A stretch of DNA of 64,000 bases from an uncultured Luminiphilus sp. (GTDB lineage Bacteria > Pseudomonadota > Gammaproteobacteria > Pseudomonadales > Halieaceae). The DNA is taken from the NCBI GenBank assembly GCA_943789425.1, contig CALSUB010000002.1, forward strand, positions 1-64,000, written 5' to 3'. This document shows, one piece after another, positions 25,928 to 35,929 of the stretch (positions are counted from its first letter, which is position 1; the number at the start of each line of letters is the position of its first letter). The position numbers and the translations under genes were made by a program. The notes below the pieces were generated by a model. The model had not been told where the DNA came from and searched no databases. It worked only from the letters and a program-made list of their open reading frames with translations.

Positions 25928-27165
25928 GAATCAATGCATCGCTGATACTGCTCGACCATCTGTCGAGCGCAGACCGACCAAGAGAAAGTGCGATGCGCGC
26001 GGTGTTGCCCTCGATTGATCAGCTCGGCAGCTACATCAGCATCGGACAACACCACATCAACCGCCTCAGCAAGTGCTTTGGCATCGCCGGCAGACACCAA
26101 TAACCCGCCATCACCCACCACCTCTGCTAACGCACCACCATCACTCGATACCAGTGGAATACCGGACGCCATCGCTTCGACAGCCGGCAAGCCAAACCCC
26201 TCGTAAAGTGATGGGACCACTGCGACCGTGCTCTCTGCGTACAAGCGAACAATATCAGCGTGGGAAGCGCCGCCTACAAAGTGAATGCGGTCACCGAGTT
26301 GTAGTTGACTGATCAGCGCCTCGGTGTCACCCCCGGGCTTCGGTGAGGCAATTAACACCAACTGCAGGGCCGGTCGGTCAGCGCTGAGTAATTTAAACGC
26401 GTGTAACAATACAGCCAAGCCCTTTAAGGGCGCGTCAGCAGACGCTGTCGCGATCAACTGAGCGGATTTTCGGGTAACATCCGGCAACGCTCGGAACAAC
26501 TCAGTATCCACCCCATTGGGTATGACCTGGATGGCACTGGGCAGAACACCAAAGTCGGTGGCAATGTCAGCTGCTGACGCACTCGAGACGGTCACAATGT
26601 GATTCAGTTGCGCAGCTACTCGCGCCTGCATCGTTAAAAAAGAATGCCAGCGGCGAACCAATAATCGCGCACGCCAGCCTGACGCACCGGCCAACGCCAT
26701 GTTCAAATCGCGACTAATAGGATGATGAATCGTGGTCACGACGGGCAGGCCCGCCTGTTGCAGATCAAGAATGCCATCTGCCAGCGTTTGGTTGTCGTGT
26801 ATGACATCAAAGTGCTGGGCATGGGTCAGTATCCAATCACGTGCGCGTTCACCAAAAGTCCAAGGCTCAACGAAGCCGCCGCTTAATTTGCTAATCCACT
26901 CTCGCCGATTCAAAGGGTCGCGCAGTTCAGTTCGTGTGACGCTCCCTAAATCTCGGGCGTATAGATCAAGACTCGGTAGCTTAATCAGCCTGACAGTGTC
27001 AGCGAGGTCTGGATAGGGCGGCCCCGAAATCACCGTCACCTCATGACCCAATGCCGTCAGCGATTGACTGAGATAACGCAGATAAACGCCCTGCCCGCCC
27101 GAAAAGGGGGCAGACCGATAACCCAACAGCGCAATGCGGAGGCCGCGCTCAGGGCGCTGATCCAT
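25921..27165 (-). CDS. Glycosyltransferase family 4 protein
   Basis: 414 aa GT-B fold. The N-domain has RIALLGYRSAPFSGGQGVYLRYLSQSL. The C-domain has VIPNGVDTELFR, SADAPLKGLAVLLHAF and ESTVAVVPSLYEGFGLPAVEAMASGIPLVSSDGGAL, the EX7E nucleotide-sugar motif of GT4. Sugar and acceptor unknown. First gene of the trio with the methyltransferase and the toroid protein; divergent from rfbA. Confidence 0.88.
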   Translation of the reverse strand: MDQRPERGLRIALLGYRSAPFSGGQGVYLRYLSQSLTALGHEVTVISGPPYPDLADTVRLIKLPSLDLYARDLGSVTRTELRDPLNRREWISKLSGGFVEPWTFGERARDWILTHAQHFDVIHDNQTLADGILDLQQAGLPVVTTIHHPISRDLNMALAGASGWRARLLVRRWHSFLTMQARVAAQLNHIVTVSSASAADIATDFGVLPSAIQVIPNGVDTELFRALPDVTRKSAQLIATASADAPLKGLAVLLHAFKLLSADRPALQLVLIASPKPGGDTEALISQLQLGDRIHFVGGASHADIVRLYAESTVAVVPSLYEGFGLPAVEAMASGIPLVSSDGGALAEVVGDGGLLVSAGDAKALAEAVDVVLSDADVAAELINRGQHRAHRTFSWSVCARQMVEQYQRCIDSC

Positions 27166-27357
27166 CCCAGTGAGCGCAGGATGAGGCGAATGAATCGGCG
27201 CGTTAATGGGTTACTCCAGATCGAGAAAACTAATGGCAGTCTGCCTGCCACAATATCGGCTGACAGCGTCAAAGTACAGCGGCGCTGAGTGTATCGCCCA
27301 CTCGCCAAGCCTGCCACCGGGCTGTAGACTGCGAGCGTCCTATAAAGTCATACCGTT

Positions 27358-28266
27358 ATGTCACTTTCCACGCACTACAAGGGCATCATTCTCGCTGGTG
27401 GATCTGGTACCCGACTGCACCCATTAACGACTACCGTCAGCAAGCAGCTGATGCCAGTCTATGACAAACCCATGATTTACTACCCGCTTGCCACCCTGAT
27501 GCAATCGGGTATACGTGATGTGCTGATCATTACCACGCCGCAAGATCAACTGGCCTACGCCGATTTATTGGGGGATGGCCGCCAGTGGGGAATCAATATC
27601 CAATACACACTGCAACCTAGCCCAGACGGCTTGGCACAGGCTTTTTTACTCGGGGAGGACTTTATTGGCGACGCGCCGGTCTGTTTGATTCTGGGCGATA
27701 ACATTTTTTACGGTGCCGGTCTCACGACCAAGCTGAGGCGGGCTGCGCAACGTGATGACGCAGCATCGGTCTTTGCCTACTACGTCAATGACCCAGAGCG
27801 CTATGGCGTGGTTGAATTTGACGCCCAAGGGTGTGCCATTGGGATTGAAGAAAAGCCAGACCAGCCGCGCTCACACTATGCCGTCACCGGTCTGTATTTT
27901 TATAATAACGATGTCATCTCGGTCGCCAAGGGTATCCGCCCTTCTGCGCGAGGTGAGCTCGAAATTACCGATATTAATCGCCATTATCTCGCGCAGGGCA
28001 CATTACAAGTCGAAGTCATGGGGCAAGGCACCGCATGGCTCGATACCGGCACGCACCAATCATTGCTCGATGCCGGCAACTTCATCCGCGTCATTGAAGA
28101 ACGGCAAGGCCTCAAGGTCGCTTGCTTAGAGGAAATCGCCTATCGGCTAGGCTACATTGATGCCGATCAGGTGCTGGCATTGGCCGCACCGCTAACCAAA
28201 AGCGGTTACGGCGTTTACTTAGAACGACTCGTGAATGAAGGCGAGTTCATCTTCGATGGAGATTGA
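27358..28266 (+). CDS. rfbA: Glucose-1-phosphate thymidylyltransferase
   Basis: First step of dTDP-L-rhamnose synthesis (dTTP + Glc-1-P). 302 aa. Signature [44 protein letters not shown], and the product-binding [10 protein letters not shown] and [10 protein letters not shown]. It overlaps rfbC by 11 bases. All four pathway genes are present in the window, in two convergent pairs. Confidence 0.95.
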   Translation: MSLSTHYKGIILAGGSGTRLHPLTTTVSKQLMPVYDKPMIYYPLATLMQSGIRDVLIITTPQDQLAYADLLGDGRQWGINIQYTLQPSPDGLAQAFLLGEDFIGDAPVCLILGDNIFYGAGLTTKLRRAAQRDDAASVFAYYVNDPERYGVVEFDAQGCAIGIEEKPDQPRSHYAVTGLYFYNNDVISVAKGIRPSARGELEITDINRHYLAQGTLQVEVMGQGTAWLDTGTHQSLLDAGNFIRVIEERQGLKVACLEEIAYRLGYIDADQVLALAAPLTKSGYGVYLERLVNEGEFIFDGD

Positions 28267-28825
28267 ACCCACACCGATAGCGGGCGCTTCTATACTGCGC
28301 CCTAACGTCCATGGTGATGCCCGTGGATTTTTTCTTGAAACTTGGCACGCAGATCGATATGCCGAAGCGGGCATCGACCAGCCATTTGTTCAAGATAATC
28401 ACAGCCGGTCATCACGCGGGATTCTACGTGGAATGCATTTCCAAACGACGCAGCCACAAGGCAAGCTCGTCCGGGTGACTTCAGGCGAAGTCTTTGATGT
28501 GATCGTCGATTGCCGCGCCGATTCACCAAGTTGTGGCCAGTGGTATGGCGTCACACTGACAGCGGAAAATCACAAACAACTCTGGGTGCCACCTGGCTGT
28601 GCTCACGGCTTTTATGCTTTAAGCGACAGCGCCGACTTTTTGTACAAGTGCACCGACTACTACCACCCCGGCAGCGAAATCACGTTGGCCTGGGATGACC
28701 CGACCGTTGGCATCAATTGGCCCATCCTCAACGGAACACGGCCTCAAGTGTCAGAGAAGGACTGCCACGGTATTCACTGGGACGACCTGCCCTTGTTCAG
28801 CAATGAAGCACTCCGTCAGCCGTAA
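28256..28825 (+). CDS. rfbC: dTDP-4-dehydrorhamnose 3,5-epimerase
   Basis: 189 aa cupin enzyme. I start it at the ATG at 28256 (MEIEPTP), behind GAAGGCGAG and inside the rfbA stop region, rather than 28235. Motifs: [35 protein letters not shown] (catalytic His region), [25 protein letters not shown], and [12 protein letters not shown]. Third enzyme in rhamnose synthesis, coupled to rfbA. Confidence 0.95.
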   Translation: MEIEPTPIAGASILRPNVHGDARGFFLETWHADRYAEAGIDQPFVQDNHSRSSRGILRGMHFQTTQPQGKLVRVTSGEVFDVIVDCRADSPSCGQWYGVTLTAENHKQLWVPPGCAHGFYALSDSADFLYKCTDYYHPGSEITLAWDDPTVGINWPILNGTRPQVSEKDCHGIHWDDLPLFSNEALRQP

Positions 28826-28969
28826 CCACCCATCCCAAGCACAACATAAGCACACAAGGTTCTAAGGTGACACGGTTTGGATGCCCCCACTAGTAGTTGT
28901 ATCCCCGTGCGCCGATCGATAAGCACGCGATCGATGGCGTGAGCTACTTCAATGGCTTAAACCAAATCG

Positions 28970-30028
28970 CTACAGCAGTGGCCGCCACCAGTCCTCGTTG
29001 TCGAGATACCAATCAACCGTTTTACTGAGTCCACTTTCAAAAGTCTCCTCAGGCACAAAGCCCAGCTCACTTTCGATTTTTGATGCATCAATCGCATAAC
29101 GCCAATCGTGGCCAGCACGATCCGTCACAAACTCGATCAGGCTCTCGCTGGACACACTCCGCGCCGGCGGTGCATTTGGAAATCGTCGAGCTAACGTATC
29201 GTCCCCTGCAAAGCGTTCGTCTAGCACCCGGCACAGCAATCTCACGATATCGAGATTAGCCCATTCATTCTGACCACCAATGTTATAGACCTCACCTGAT
29301 GTACCTCTCTGAAGCACAGCCGCAATGCCACGGGCGTGATCTGCCACATATAGCCAATCACGAATATTGGTGCCATCACCATAAATAGGCAGTGCGCCAC
29401 CGTCTAAAATACGCGTCAGGCACAGGGGGATTAATTTCTCGGGGAAGTGATAGGGCCCGTAATTATTCGAGCAATTACTTGTCGTGACCTGCAACCCATA
29501 AGTATGGTGATACGCCCGCACCATGTGATCACTCCCCGCCTTACTCGCCGAATAAGGGGAATTCGGCTCGTAGCGAGTGGTCTCTGTGAAAGGTGGGTCA
29601 TTAAGAGTGAGTGATCCGTATACCTCGTCCGTAGAAACGTGATGAAAACGGTGCTCGCAACCCGAGCCCGACAGCCAAGCGTTACGAGCAGCGGAAAGTA
29701 AGACGTGGGTGCCCTGAAGATTCGTGCGGATAAACTCATCGGGGCCCGTGATCGATCGGTCGACATGGCTCTCTGCAGCAAAATGCACGATGGTGTCAGT
29801 ACCATAGTCGCTCATGACACGCGCCACGAGCGCCGAATCACAAATATCTCCTTCGACAAATTCAACGCGGCCACTGCCTTCCAACGGCGCTAAGCTGGCG
29901 CGATTCCCGGCATAGGTGAGCGCATCGAGGACCACTAAAGTGTGGTCCGGGTGCGCCTGCGCCCAATGGTTCACAAAGTTCACACCAATGAACCCCGCGC
30001 CACCGGTTACCAGCAAAGACTGTGTCAC
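28970..30028 (-). CDS. rfbB: dTDP-glucose 4,6-dehydratase
   Basis: 352 aa extended SDR. NAD motif LLVTGGAGFIGVNFVNHW, FAAESHVDRSI, HVSTDEVYGSL with the catalytic Asp-Glu pair, and YSASKAGSDHMVRAYHHTYGL (YxxxK). GTG start at 30028 with GGAG ten bases upstream. It follows rfbD with four bases between genes. Confidence 0.95.
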   Translation of the reverse strand: MTQSLLVTGGAGFIGVNFVNHWAQAHPDHTLVVLDALTYAGNRASLAPLEGSGRVEFVEGDICDSALVARVMSDYGTDTIVHFAAESHVDRSITGPDEFIRTNLQGTHVLLSAARNAWLSGSGCEHRFHHVSTDEVYGSLTLNDPPFTETTRYEPNSPYSASKAGSDHMVRAYHHTYGLQVTTSNCSNNYGPYHFPEKLIPLCLTRILDGGALPIYGDGTNIRDWLYVADHARGIAAVLQRGTSGEVYNIGGQNEWANLDIVRLLCRVLDERFAGDDTLARRFPNAPPARSVSSESLIEFVTDRAGHDWRYAIDASKIESELGFVPEETFESGLSKTVDWYLDNEDWWRPLL

Positions 30029-30032
30029 GATA

Positions 30033-30914
30033 TTAAGACTCCCTCGCCTTGACGGCTCTTAAATTGTCACGCAACGCATCGCGCCAAGGGCGCTGCACCA
30101 CGCCTAGTTGGTGACACGTTTGTTTTACATTCAGCACACCGTAAGCGGGCCGCTTAGCCGCAGTCGGAAATGCTGAGGTGGTAATGGGATCTACCGTGAC
30201 CGGGGTCGTTAACAACCCGATGGCCGTCGCCTCGTCACGAATAGCGCAGGCAAATTCATACCAACTGATTTCACCTTCGTCGCTCCAATGGAAAAGACCC
30301 ACCGCCTCAGGCGCCTGCGCAAGGCGCCAACAAATATCAGCTAAGCCGGATGCTGCCGTAGGCGCACCCATCTGGTCACTGACAACGCCCACGACGCCGC
30401 GCTCTCGCATGAGTTGTAACATCGTGAGCATAAAATTCTTGCCTTGAGGGGCATAGACCCAACTCGTGCGCACCACCGCATGGCTCGCGTCACTGGCGAG
30501 TACTGCTTGCTCCCCCTGTAATTTCGTTTCGCCATAGACCCCAAGTGGTGCAGGGTTGTCTGTCGTTAGGTAAGGAGTTTTTGCGGCGCCATCAAACACA
30601 AAATCAGTCGACACGTGCACGAGGCGAATACCCCGTTCGGCACAGAGTGTGGCTAATCGTTGCGGTGCTTGAGCATTGAGCGCCTGCGCAGTGTCGCGAT
30701 CATCTTCTGCCGCATCCACCGCTGTGTAGGCAGCGGCGTTAATGATTATTTGGGGTGACAAGCGTTGCAGACAATCACGTAGAACCCCTTCGTCGGTCAC
30801 ATCACATTGCACTCGAGTCAGCCCATTAACACGCAGTTGCGATGGCGCTGCTGCCACACACGCTTGCCCAAGTTGACCGCCCGCGCCCAACACCAGTGCC
30901 CGCGAATCACTCAC
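30033..30914 (-). CDS. rfbD: dTDP-4-dehydrorhamnose reductase
   Basis: 293 aa from a GTG at 30914 that overlaps the upstream hydrolase stop (GTGA). The tracked GTG at 30932 would lie deeper in that gene. Motifs: ALVLGAGGQLGQACV (NADPH), INAAAYTAVDAAEDD, VHVSTDFVFDG, YGETKLQGEQAVL (YxxxK) and VVRTSWVYAP. Last step to dTDP-L-rhamnose. Confidence 0.94.
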   Translation of the reverse strand: MSDSRALVLGAGGQLGQACVAAAPSQLRVNGLTRVQCDVTDEGVLRDCLQRLSPQIIINAAAYTAVDAAEDDRDTAQALNAQAPQRLATLCAERGIRLVHVSTDFVFDGAAKTPYLTTDNPAPLGVYGETKLQGEQAVLASDASHAVVRTSWVYAPQGKNFMLTMLQLMRERGVVGVVSDQMGAPTAASGLADICWRLAQAPEAVGLFHWSDEGEISWYEFACAIRDEATAIGLLTTPVTVDPITTSAFPTAAKRPAYGVLNVKQTCHQLGVVQRPWRDALRDNLRAVKARES

Positions 30915-31717
30915 AAATGCGCTTCTAGCCACTCTGCAAATCGGGCCATGACTGCCTCGGACTCCGGTTCATTAAAAATCTCGTGGTAGAGGCCCGGCCA
31001 CCAATCCAGCGTTTTATCTTGGGATCCCAATGCCTGAAAAAAGGCGCGTGATCCATCGGGCATGGCCATGACATCTGCTTCCCCATGAGCAATGTAGATC
31101 GGCAAAGTAATGTGCTGCGCGCCCACGATGGCGTCGTCCATTGCACTCAGTAGTTCCATCCCCAACGCGGCGGTGATTTTGCCGTTATAAACCAGAGGAT
31201 CGGCAATATAATCGGCCACGACCGCAGGATCGCGACTGATCTGGTCCGCCTCTAAACTCATCATGCCTATTTTGGGCATGACGGCGCGCAACAGCCGGCC
31301 CAACCAAAGCGTTACGGGTGACACTGCCTCATCTGCGGAAAAGGCCGGGGCAGAGAGCATAGCGCCTCGGTAAGACTGCGCATCCTGAAGTAGTAGGTGC
31401 GCGGCAATTAAACCGCCCATGCTGTGCCCGAGCATAAACGCGGGCGTATCCGGATACCAACCAGTCATCGCATCACGCAACTCGATGAGGGGAGCAAGAT
31501 ACTCACTGAACTGGGCCACATAGGCGCGAGTACCCGGCGACGCACCGTGGCCGATATGATCAGGACCCACGACGGCGATGTTTCTCGCGTTAAAGTAAGC
31601 AGCTAAACGCTCGTACCGCCCCGTATGCTCTGCCAGACCATGTATCAACAAAATGCAGGCTTTTGCCTGTTGTGCCGGCCAATGCCGATACTGAATGCCC
31701 GAAGACAAGGTTTCCAT
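30911..31717 (-). CDS. Alpha/beta hydrolase, monoacylglycerol lipase/lysophospholipase type
   Basis: 268 aa from the ATG at 31717 (GGAG 12 bases upstream). ILLIHGLAEHTGRYERLAAYF is the oxyanion loop; FMLGHSMGGLIAAHLL carries the nucleophile Ser (GHSMGG); the acid is expected in YIAHGEADVMAMP and the His in GLYHEIFNEPE. Cytosolic, hydrolyses monoacylglycerols or lysophospholipids. It leads the rfbD-rfbB unit. Confidence 0.87.
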   Translation of the reverse strand: METLSSGIQYRHWPAQQAKACILLIHGLAEHTGRYERLAAYFNARNIAVVGPDHIGHGASPGTRAYVAQFSEYLAPLIELRDAMTGWYPDTPAFMLGHSMGGLIAAHLLLQDAQSYRGAMLSAPAFSADEAVSPVTLWLGRLLRAVMPKIGMMSLEADQISRDPAVVADYIADPLVYNGKITAALGMELLSAMDDAIVGAQHITLPIYIAHGEADVMAMPDGSRAFFQALGSQDKTLDWWPGLYHEIFNEPESEAVMARFAEWLEAHL

Positions 31718-31842
31718 TATGTGATCTCCAACCAACCCGAACACGGCTGCTGAGGCGCGCTAAGGCACAACTCCAACCCAATGCCCTTTGTTACGTCACG
31801 TCGCCAACCGTCACACAGTGGCTTTTTAATCCCGCAATCCCG

Positions 31843-32766
31843 CTATGCGACAGGGGCCAGCCAATCAGCATAATCTGCCTGTGCGCCGCGCACTGACTCG
31901 AGATAAATTCGTTGTAAGGTTTCAGTAATAGGCCCGCGTACCCCGGTACCAATCGTGCGGTTATCGACTTCACGAATCGGAACAACCTCAGCCGCCGTAC
32001 CGGTAAAAAAGGCCTCATCTGCAACATAGACTTCATCGCGGGTTATACGCTTTTCCTTCACGGTAAGACCCTGATCTTCTGCGATACGAATAATACTGTC
32101 GCGCGTGATGCCCTCTAAGCAAGAGGTCAGCTCTGGCGTGTACAGCACCCCATTGCGCACCAAGAAGACGTTCTCGCCACTGCCTTCAGCGACGTAACCT
32201 TCGTTATCTAACAGCAGTGCTTCTTCGAAGCCGGCATCCAGTGCTTCCCTCAACGCGAGAATAGAGTTGATATAGTTCCCATTGGCTTTGGCCTTACACA
32301 TGGTGATGTTCACATGGTGCCGCGTGTAACTCGACGTCGCGACACGAATTCCGCGGTTCATTGCTTCCGGGTCCATATACGACGGCCATGCCCACGCGGC
32401 CACCATCACGTGTGTTTTAAGATTATCGGCGCGCAATCCCATTCCCTCCGAACCGAGAAAGCACATCGGACGGATATACGCCTCATCTAACCCGTTGGCA
32501 CGCACCACCTGACGCTGTGCCTCACTCAAAGTCCCTTTGTCAAAGGGCATCTCCATGCGCAAAATGTGGGCGGAACGAAACAAACGATCGGTATGCTCTT
32601 GCAAGCGGAAGATAGCGGCGCCTTGTGAGGTGTTATAAGCACGCACACCCTCGAAAACACCCAGTCCGTAATGGAAGGTATGCGTCAAGACATGCACCTT
32701 CGCTTCTTGCCAGGGCACCATTTCGCCATCGAGCCAGATGTGGCCGGTAAGTTGTGAGAGATCCAT
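31843..32766 (-). CDS. ilvE: Branched-chain amino acid aminotransferase
   Basis: 307 aa fold-type IV PLP enzyme that performs the last step of Val/Leu/Ile synthesis. Motifs: HTFHYGLGVFEGVRAYN, the Schiff-base lysine in ITMCKAKANGNYINSILA, EALLLDNEGYVAEGSGENVFLV and CLEGITRDSIIRIA. Lies 34 bp downstream of glnE on the same strand. With ilvD and leuA it makes this window rich in branched-chain genes. Confidence 0.95.
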   Translation of the reverse strand: MDLSQLTGHIWLDGEMVPWQEAKVHVLTHTFHYGLGVFEGVRAYNTSQGAAIFRLQEHTDRLFRSAHILRMEMPFDKGTLSEAQRQVVRANGLDEAYIRPMCFLGSEGMGLRADNLKTHVMVAAWAWPSYMDPEAMNRGIRVATSSYTRHHVNITMCKAKANGNYINSILALREALDAGFEEALLLDNEGYVAEGSGENVFLVRNGVLYTPELTSCLEGITRDSIIRIAEDQGLTVKEKRITRDEVYVADEAFFTGTAAEVVPIREVDNRTIGTGVRGPITETLQRIYLESVRGAQADYADWLAPVA

Positions 32767-32800
32767 ACTACGTCCTTAATCGCGCCACCAAGGCCCGATT

Positions 32801-35695
32801 CTATGTTGCTTGAAGACCGGGCAATAATGCCTCTGTCACCCGTTTTACCTGTTCGCGACCCGCCGCATGCTCGGACGCCTCAACCTGTGTGTCTGCACCT
32901 TGCAGCGCCAGCCCGTGTAATGCACTTCGGTAGATCAAATAACGGCTCGACAGCACAGCCGCCTGATCCGCACTTAAGACTCCCACTTGTTCGAGGGTTT
33001 CCAATAAACGGATCACATCTGACCACTGCGCCAACGCTGGATACTCAGACGCATGAGCTAGCACAAGGTATTGCACCACAAATTCGATGTCGACAATACC
33101 ACCTTGATCACGCTTGATATCAAAGCGCTCACCGCCGCGGTTCATCAATGACTGCTCAGTCAGCATTTTGTGCCGCATGTCTCGCACGGCTGCTGACAAT
33201 GCGGGCGCTTCCCGAGGCATGATCAGTACCTCTCGACGCAGTTGCTCCAGCGACGCCCTCAGAGAGGGGTCACCCGCGACCGTGCGGCTGCGCACCAAAG
33301 CCTGATGCTCCCACGTCCATGCAGATTCGAGTTGATAACGTCTGAAGCCGGTGAGGGTCGTGGCAACCAACCCAGAATCCCCGTCAGGACGCAGTCGAAG
33401 ATCCACCTCGTACAACCTTCCTGAAAACGTTTGCGCCGACAGCACATGGGTCACCCGCTGAGCGAGTCGCGTGTAAAAGCGGCTATTGTCGATCACTTTA
33501 GGACCAGCGGTTTGTCCGTCCGCACCATTAAAAATAAAAACCAAATCAAGATCTGACCCATAACTCAACTCAATGCCACCTAATTTCCCATAGGCCATTA
33601 CTGCGAATCCAACCTGCTCTGCTTGAGGCTCTCCATAGCGTTGCACCAGCTCAGCACGAGCAACTGCGATCGCTTGCTCGATCATCACCTCAGCGAGAAA
33701 GGTCAAATTGTCACTCACTTGCATCACTGGGAGCGTGCCAGATAGCTCACTGGCGGCGACTCGCAATATTGCGCCCTCCTTGATGCGGCTTAATGCGCCC
33801 ATCTGCCCTTCCAAATCCTCCTCCGGAATCCGCAGCAGCTGTTGCCGTACCAACCCTTTTATTTCGTCGCGACTCGGTGCGCTGAAAAGTTGTGCCTCAT
33901 GAAGCAACTCATCCAATAGTTCCGGGCGCGACGCCAAGCGGTCAGCCACCCAAGTGCTGGCCGCAACAAGGGACAGCAAATGTTTCAAGGCGGCAGGGTT
34001 TTCCTGTAGTAACACGAGATAGGCACTGCGTCGGCAAACGGCCCTCACAAAGGGTAACGCCCGTGTTAAGGCAACGTCTGGGTTGGATTCGTGGGCAGCC
34101 ATCTCGCACAGCAGCGGCAAAAATGCTTCAAAGCGCTGACGGCCCTCCCCTTGTAAGCTCGCCACCCAAGGACTATCAAGCAATGACCCCACCGTCTCCC
34201 ATGTGAGATCAGATTGTCGATAACCCAATGTCGTCAGCGTCTCCGCACTGAGCGCAGAAAAGCGCGTTCGGGATGCAACAAGTTCATCGCTCGACGAGTC
34301 ATTTGGGTCGGCAATCAGATCACTAAACACCGCATCGACCTCGCTGCGCGCAGTAACGAGGTCGCGCTCGAGCGCTTCCCACGAAGCGTACCCCACTAAG
34401 ACAGCCAATTTGGCCTTGTCGAGTAGCTCAGTCGGCAAGGCTTGAGTCTGTCGATCAGCCATCCCTTGGAGCCCGTGTTCCACTCGTCGGAGCAAACGAT
34501 AATGATCAGATAAATGCCTGGCCTGTTGAGCTGACAAGACCTCAGCCTGCATCAAGGCCTGCAGGGTCGGCAGGAGTGATTGCAAACGCAGCGCGGGCAT
34601 GCGCCCCCCATGAATTAGCTGCAGACTCTGCGCAATAAATTCAATTTCGCGGATACCTCCTGAACCGCGTTTCACGTCCGCCTCTATCCTTAAACGGGTC
34701 ACCTCAGCACGCATCATCGACTTCATGCTCCGCAGGGCCGAAATGACTGAAAAATCCGTATAGCGCCGATAGACAAAGGCAGACAGCATGGACATCAAGC
34801 TGGTTTTTGCTGCGGCAGTGCCGGTAATGGGGCGCGCTTTCACCATTGCATAGCGCTCCCAATCACGCCCCTGCTCCTGATAATAGAGCTCTAATGCGCT
34901 GAAAGCGCCGACCAATGCACCGCTGTCACCATAGGGCCTTAATCGCATGTCGACTCGGAACGCAAAACCGTCTTCGGTCACCGCGTCGAGTAGACGAATC
35001 ACCAGCTGTCCCAGTCGCACAAAGTACGTTTGATTGTCGAGCCGCTGCTTACCCCCCTTTGTCTCACCCGCCTCGGGATAGGCGAAAATGAGATCGATAT
35101 CAGAAGACAGATTTAATTCGTTGCCACCGAGCTTGCCCATTGCCAACACCACCAAGGACTGCTCGTCGCCGGACTCTTGACCGATCGGTAAACCGTATTT
35201 CGGCCGCAGCACCCCCACAGCGAAAGCGACCGCAGCACGAACACAACAATCGGCAAGGCCACTCAACTCAACGAAGGTGTCTTCCACTGTGGCTAACTGC
35301 GCTGCTTCGCGCCAGAGCATGCGTACCAAATGCCGATGTCGAAACGTGCGCAAAGCCGCGAGATATTCAGGTTCAGTGGCGTCGGGCCCATGCAGGGTCG
35401 CGAAGGCCGCATCCCATCGATCCGCCGTCCAGTCGCGCGTTACCAGCAAGGTGCCGTCATCAAGTGCATCGCGCAGCCAAGCAGATTGCCGGCCAGCTTG
35501 GTCGACGAAAAAATCACTGCTGGCCATCAAAGTGCGGAAAGCCCTCAACTGATCAGTCGCCGCAACGACCTCACAAAGGGCTTCATAAGCGTTGTCGCCC
35601 ACTCGAGCAATCAATCGTACTGCTGATGCGCTGACGCTGTCGTCAAACCAATCTGGCGCTAGCGCATCGGTTGCAGGAGCGATCGGAGGTGGCAT
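32801..35695 (-). CDS. glnE: Bifunctional glutamine synthetase adenylyltransferase/deadenylase
   Basis: 964 aa with two nucleotidyltransferase domains separated by regulatory helices. The N-terminal removase has MGKLGGNELNLSSDIDLIFAY (about residue 190-210) and the C-terminal transferase has YGKLGGIELSYGSDLDLVFIF (about 705-725), both with the SDxD metal site. Controls glutamine synthetase by adenylylation in response to PII. A possible plus-strand hairpin terminator lies upstream, between it and argA. Confidence 0.95.
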   Translation of the reverse strand: MPPPIAPATDALAPDWFDDSVSASAVRLIARVGDNAYEALCEVVAATDQLRAFRTLMASSDFFVDQAGRQSAWLRDALDDGTLLVTRDWTADRWDAAFATLHGPDATEPEYLAALRTFRHRHLVRMLWREAAQLATVEDTFVELSGLADCCVRAAVAFAVGVLRPKYGLPIGQESGDEQSLVVLAMGKLGGNELNLSSDIDLIFAYPEAGETKGGKQRLDNQTYFVRLGQLVIRLLDAVTEDGFAFRVDMRLRPYGDSGALVGAFSALELYYQEQGRDWERYAMVKARPITGTAAAKTSLMSMLSAFVYRRYTDFSVISALRSMKSMMRAEVTRLRIEADVKRGSGGIREIEFIAQSLQLIHGGRMPALRLQSLLPTLQALMQAEVLSAQQARHLSDHYRLLRRVEHGLQGMADRQTQALPTELLDKAKLAVLVGYASWEALERDLVTARSEVDAVFSDLIADPNDSSSDELVASRTRFSALSAETLTTLGYRQSDLTWETVGSLLDSPWVASLQGEGRQRFEAFLPLLCEMAAHESNPDVALTRALPFVRAVCRRSAYLVLLQENPAALKHLLSLVAASTWVADRLASRPELLDELLHEAQLFSAPSRDEIKGLVRQQLLRIPEEDLEGQMGALSRIKEGAILRVAASELSGTLPVMQVSDNLTFLAEVMIEQAIAVARAELVQRYGEPQAEQVGFAVMAYGKLGGIELSYGSDLDLVFIFNGADGQTAGPKVIDNSRFYTRLAQRVTHVLSAQTFSGRLYEVDLRLRPDGDSGLVATTLTGFRRYQLESAWTWEHQALVRSRTVAGDPSLRASLEQLRREVLIMPREAPALSAAVRDMRHKMLTEQSLMNRGGERFDIKRDQGGIVDIEFVVQYLVLAHASEYPALAQWSDVIRLLETLEQVGVLSADQAAVLSSRYLIYRSALHGLALQGADTQVEASEHAAGREQVKRVTEALLPGLQAT

Positions 35696-35929
35696 TCAAC
35701 ATTCCTGTGGTGGCAGCGCTTCTTCGGGCTCAACTTTGCCGCACGTCGTCCGACTAGCCTATCGGTAACGCGAGATGGCTGCCAGTCGGATCCCGCCGTT
35801 GTCTTCCGACGACGGTTTTTTTACTCTTTCTCGAGGTGTCATGACTCAGGTAGGATGCCATCCCCCAGAGGAACAGCGGACTTAACATAGCGTTAGTGGG
35901 TCACAGCACACGCATACCATTAGGTAATC
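35696..35929. promoter_or_regulatory. glnE-argA divergent intergenic region
   Basis: 234 bp between two divergent starts. Holds the hairpin at 35796-35822. TTGCCG (35737) with a weak TATCGG about 18 bases later could start a short plus-strand transcript ending at the hairpin; the match to sigma70 is poor. No clear ARG box was found. TAGGTAATC precedes the argA ATG. Confidence 0.3.
35785..35822 (+). terminator. Hairpin plus T7 in the argA leader: terminator or attenuator
   Basis: CCGTTGTC-TTCC-GACGACGG (35796-35815) folds into an 8-bp stem, with one U-G pair and a four-base loop, followed by seven T (35816-35822), a textbook rho-independent terminator on the plus strand. GTCGGA (35785-35790) can pair with TCCGAC (35805-35810) and CGTCGTC (35744-35750) with GACGACG (35808-35814); both would break the terminator stem. 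No plus-strand gene ends here; argA starts 107 bases downstream. Attenuation of argA, or the 3' end of a small RNA, are both possible. Confidence 0.6.

Noticed and set aside
28826-28969. Terminator or operator between convergent rfbC and rfbB (GATCGAT repeats)
   Set aside because: The repeated GATCGAT is itself palindromic and common; no stem with T-run can be drawn.
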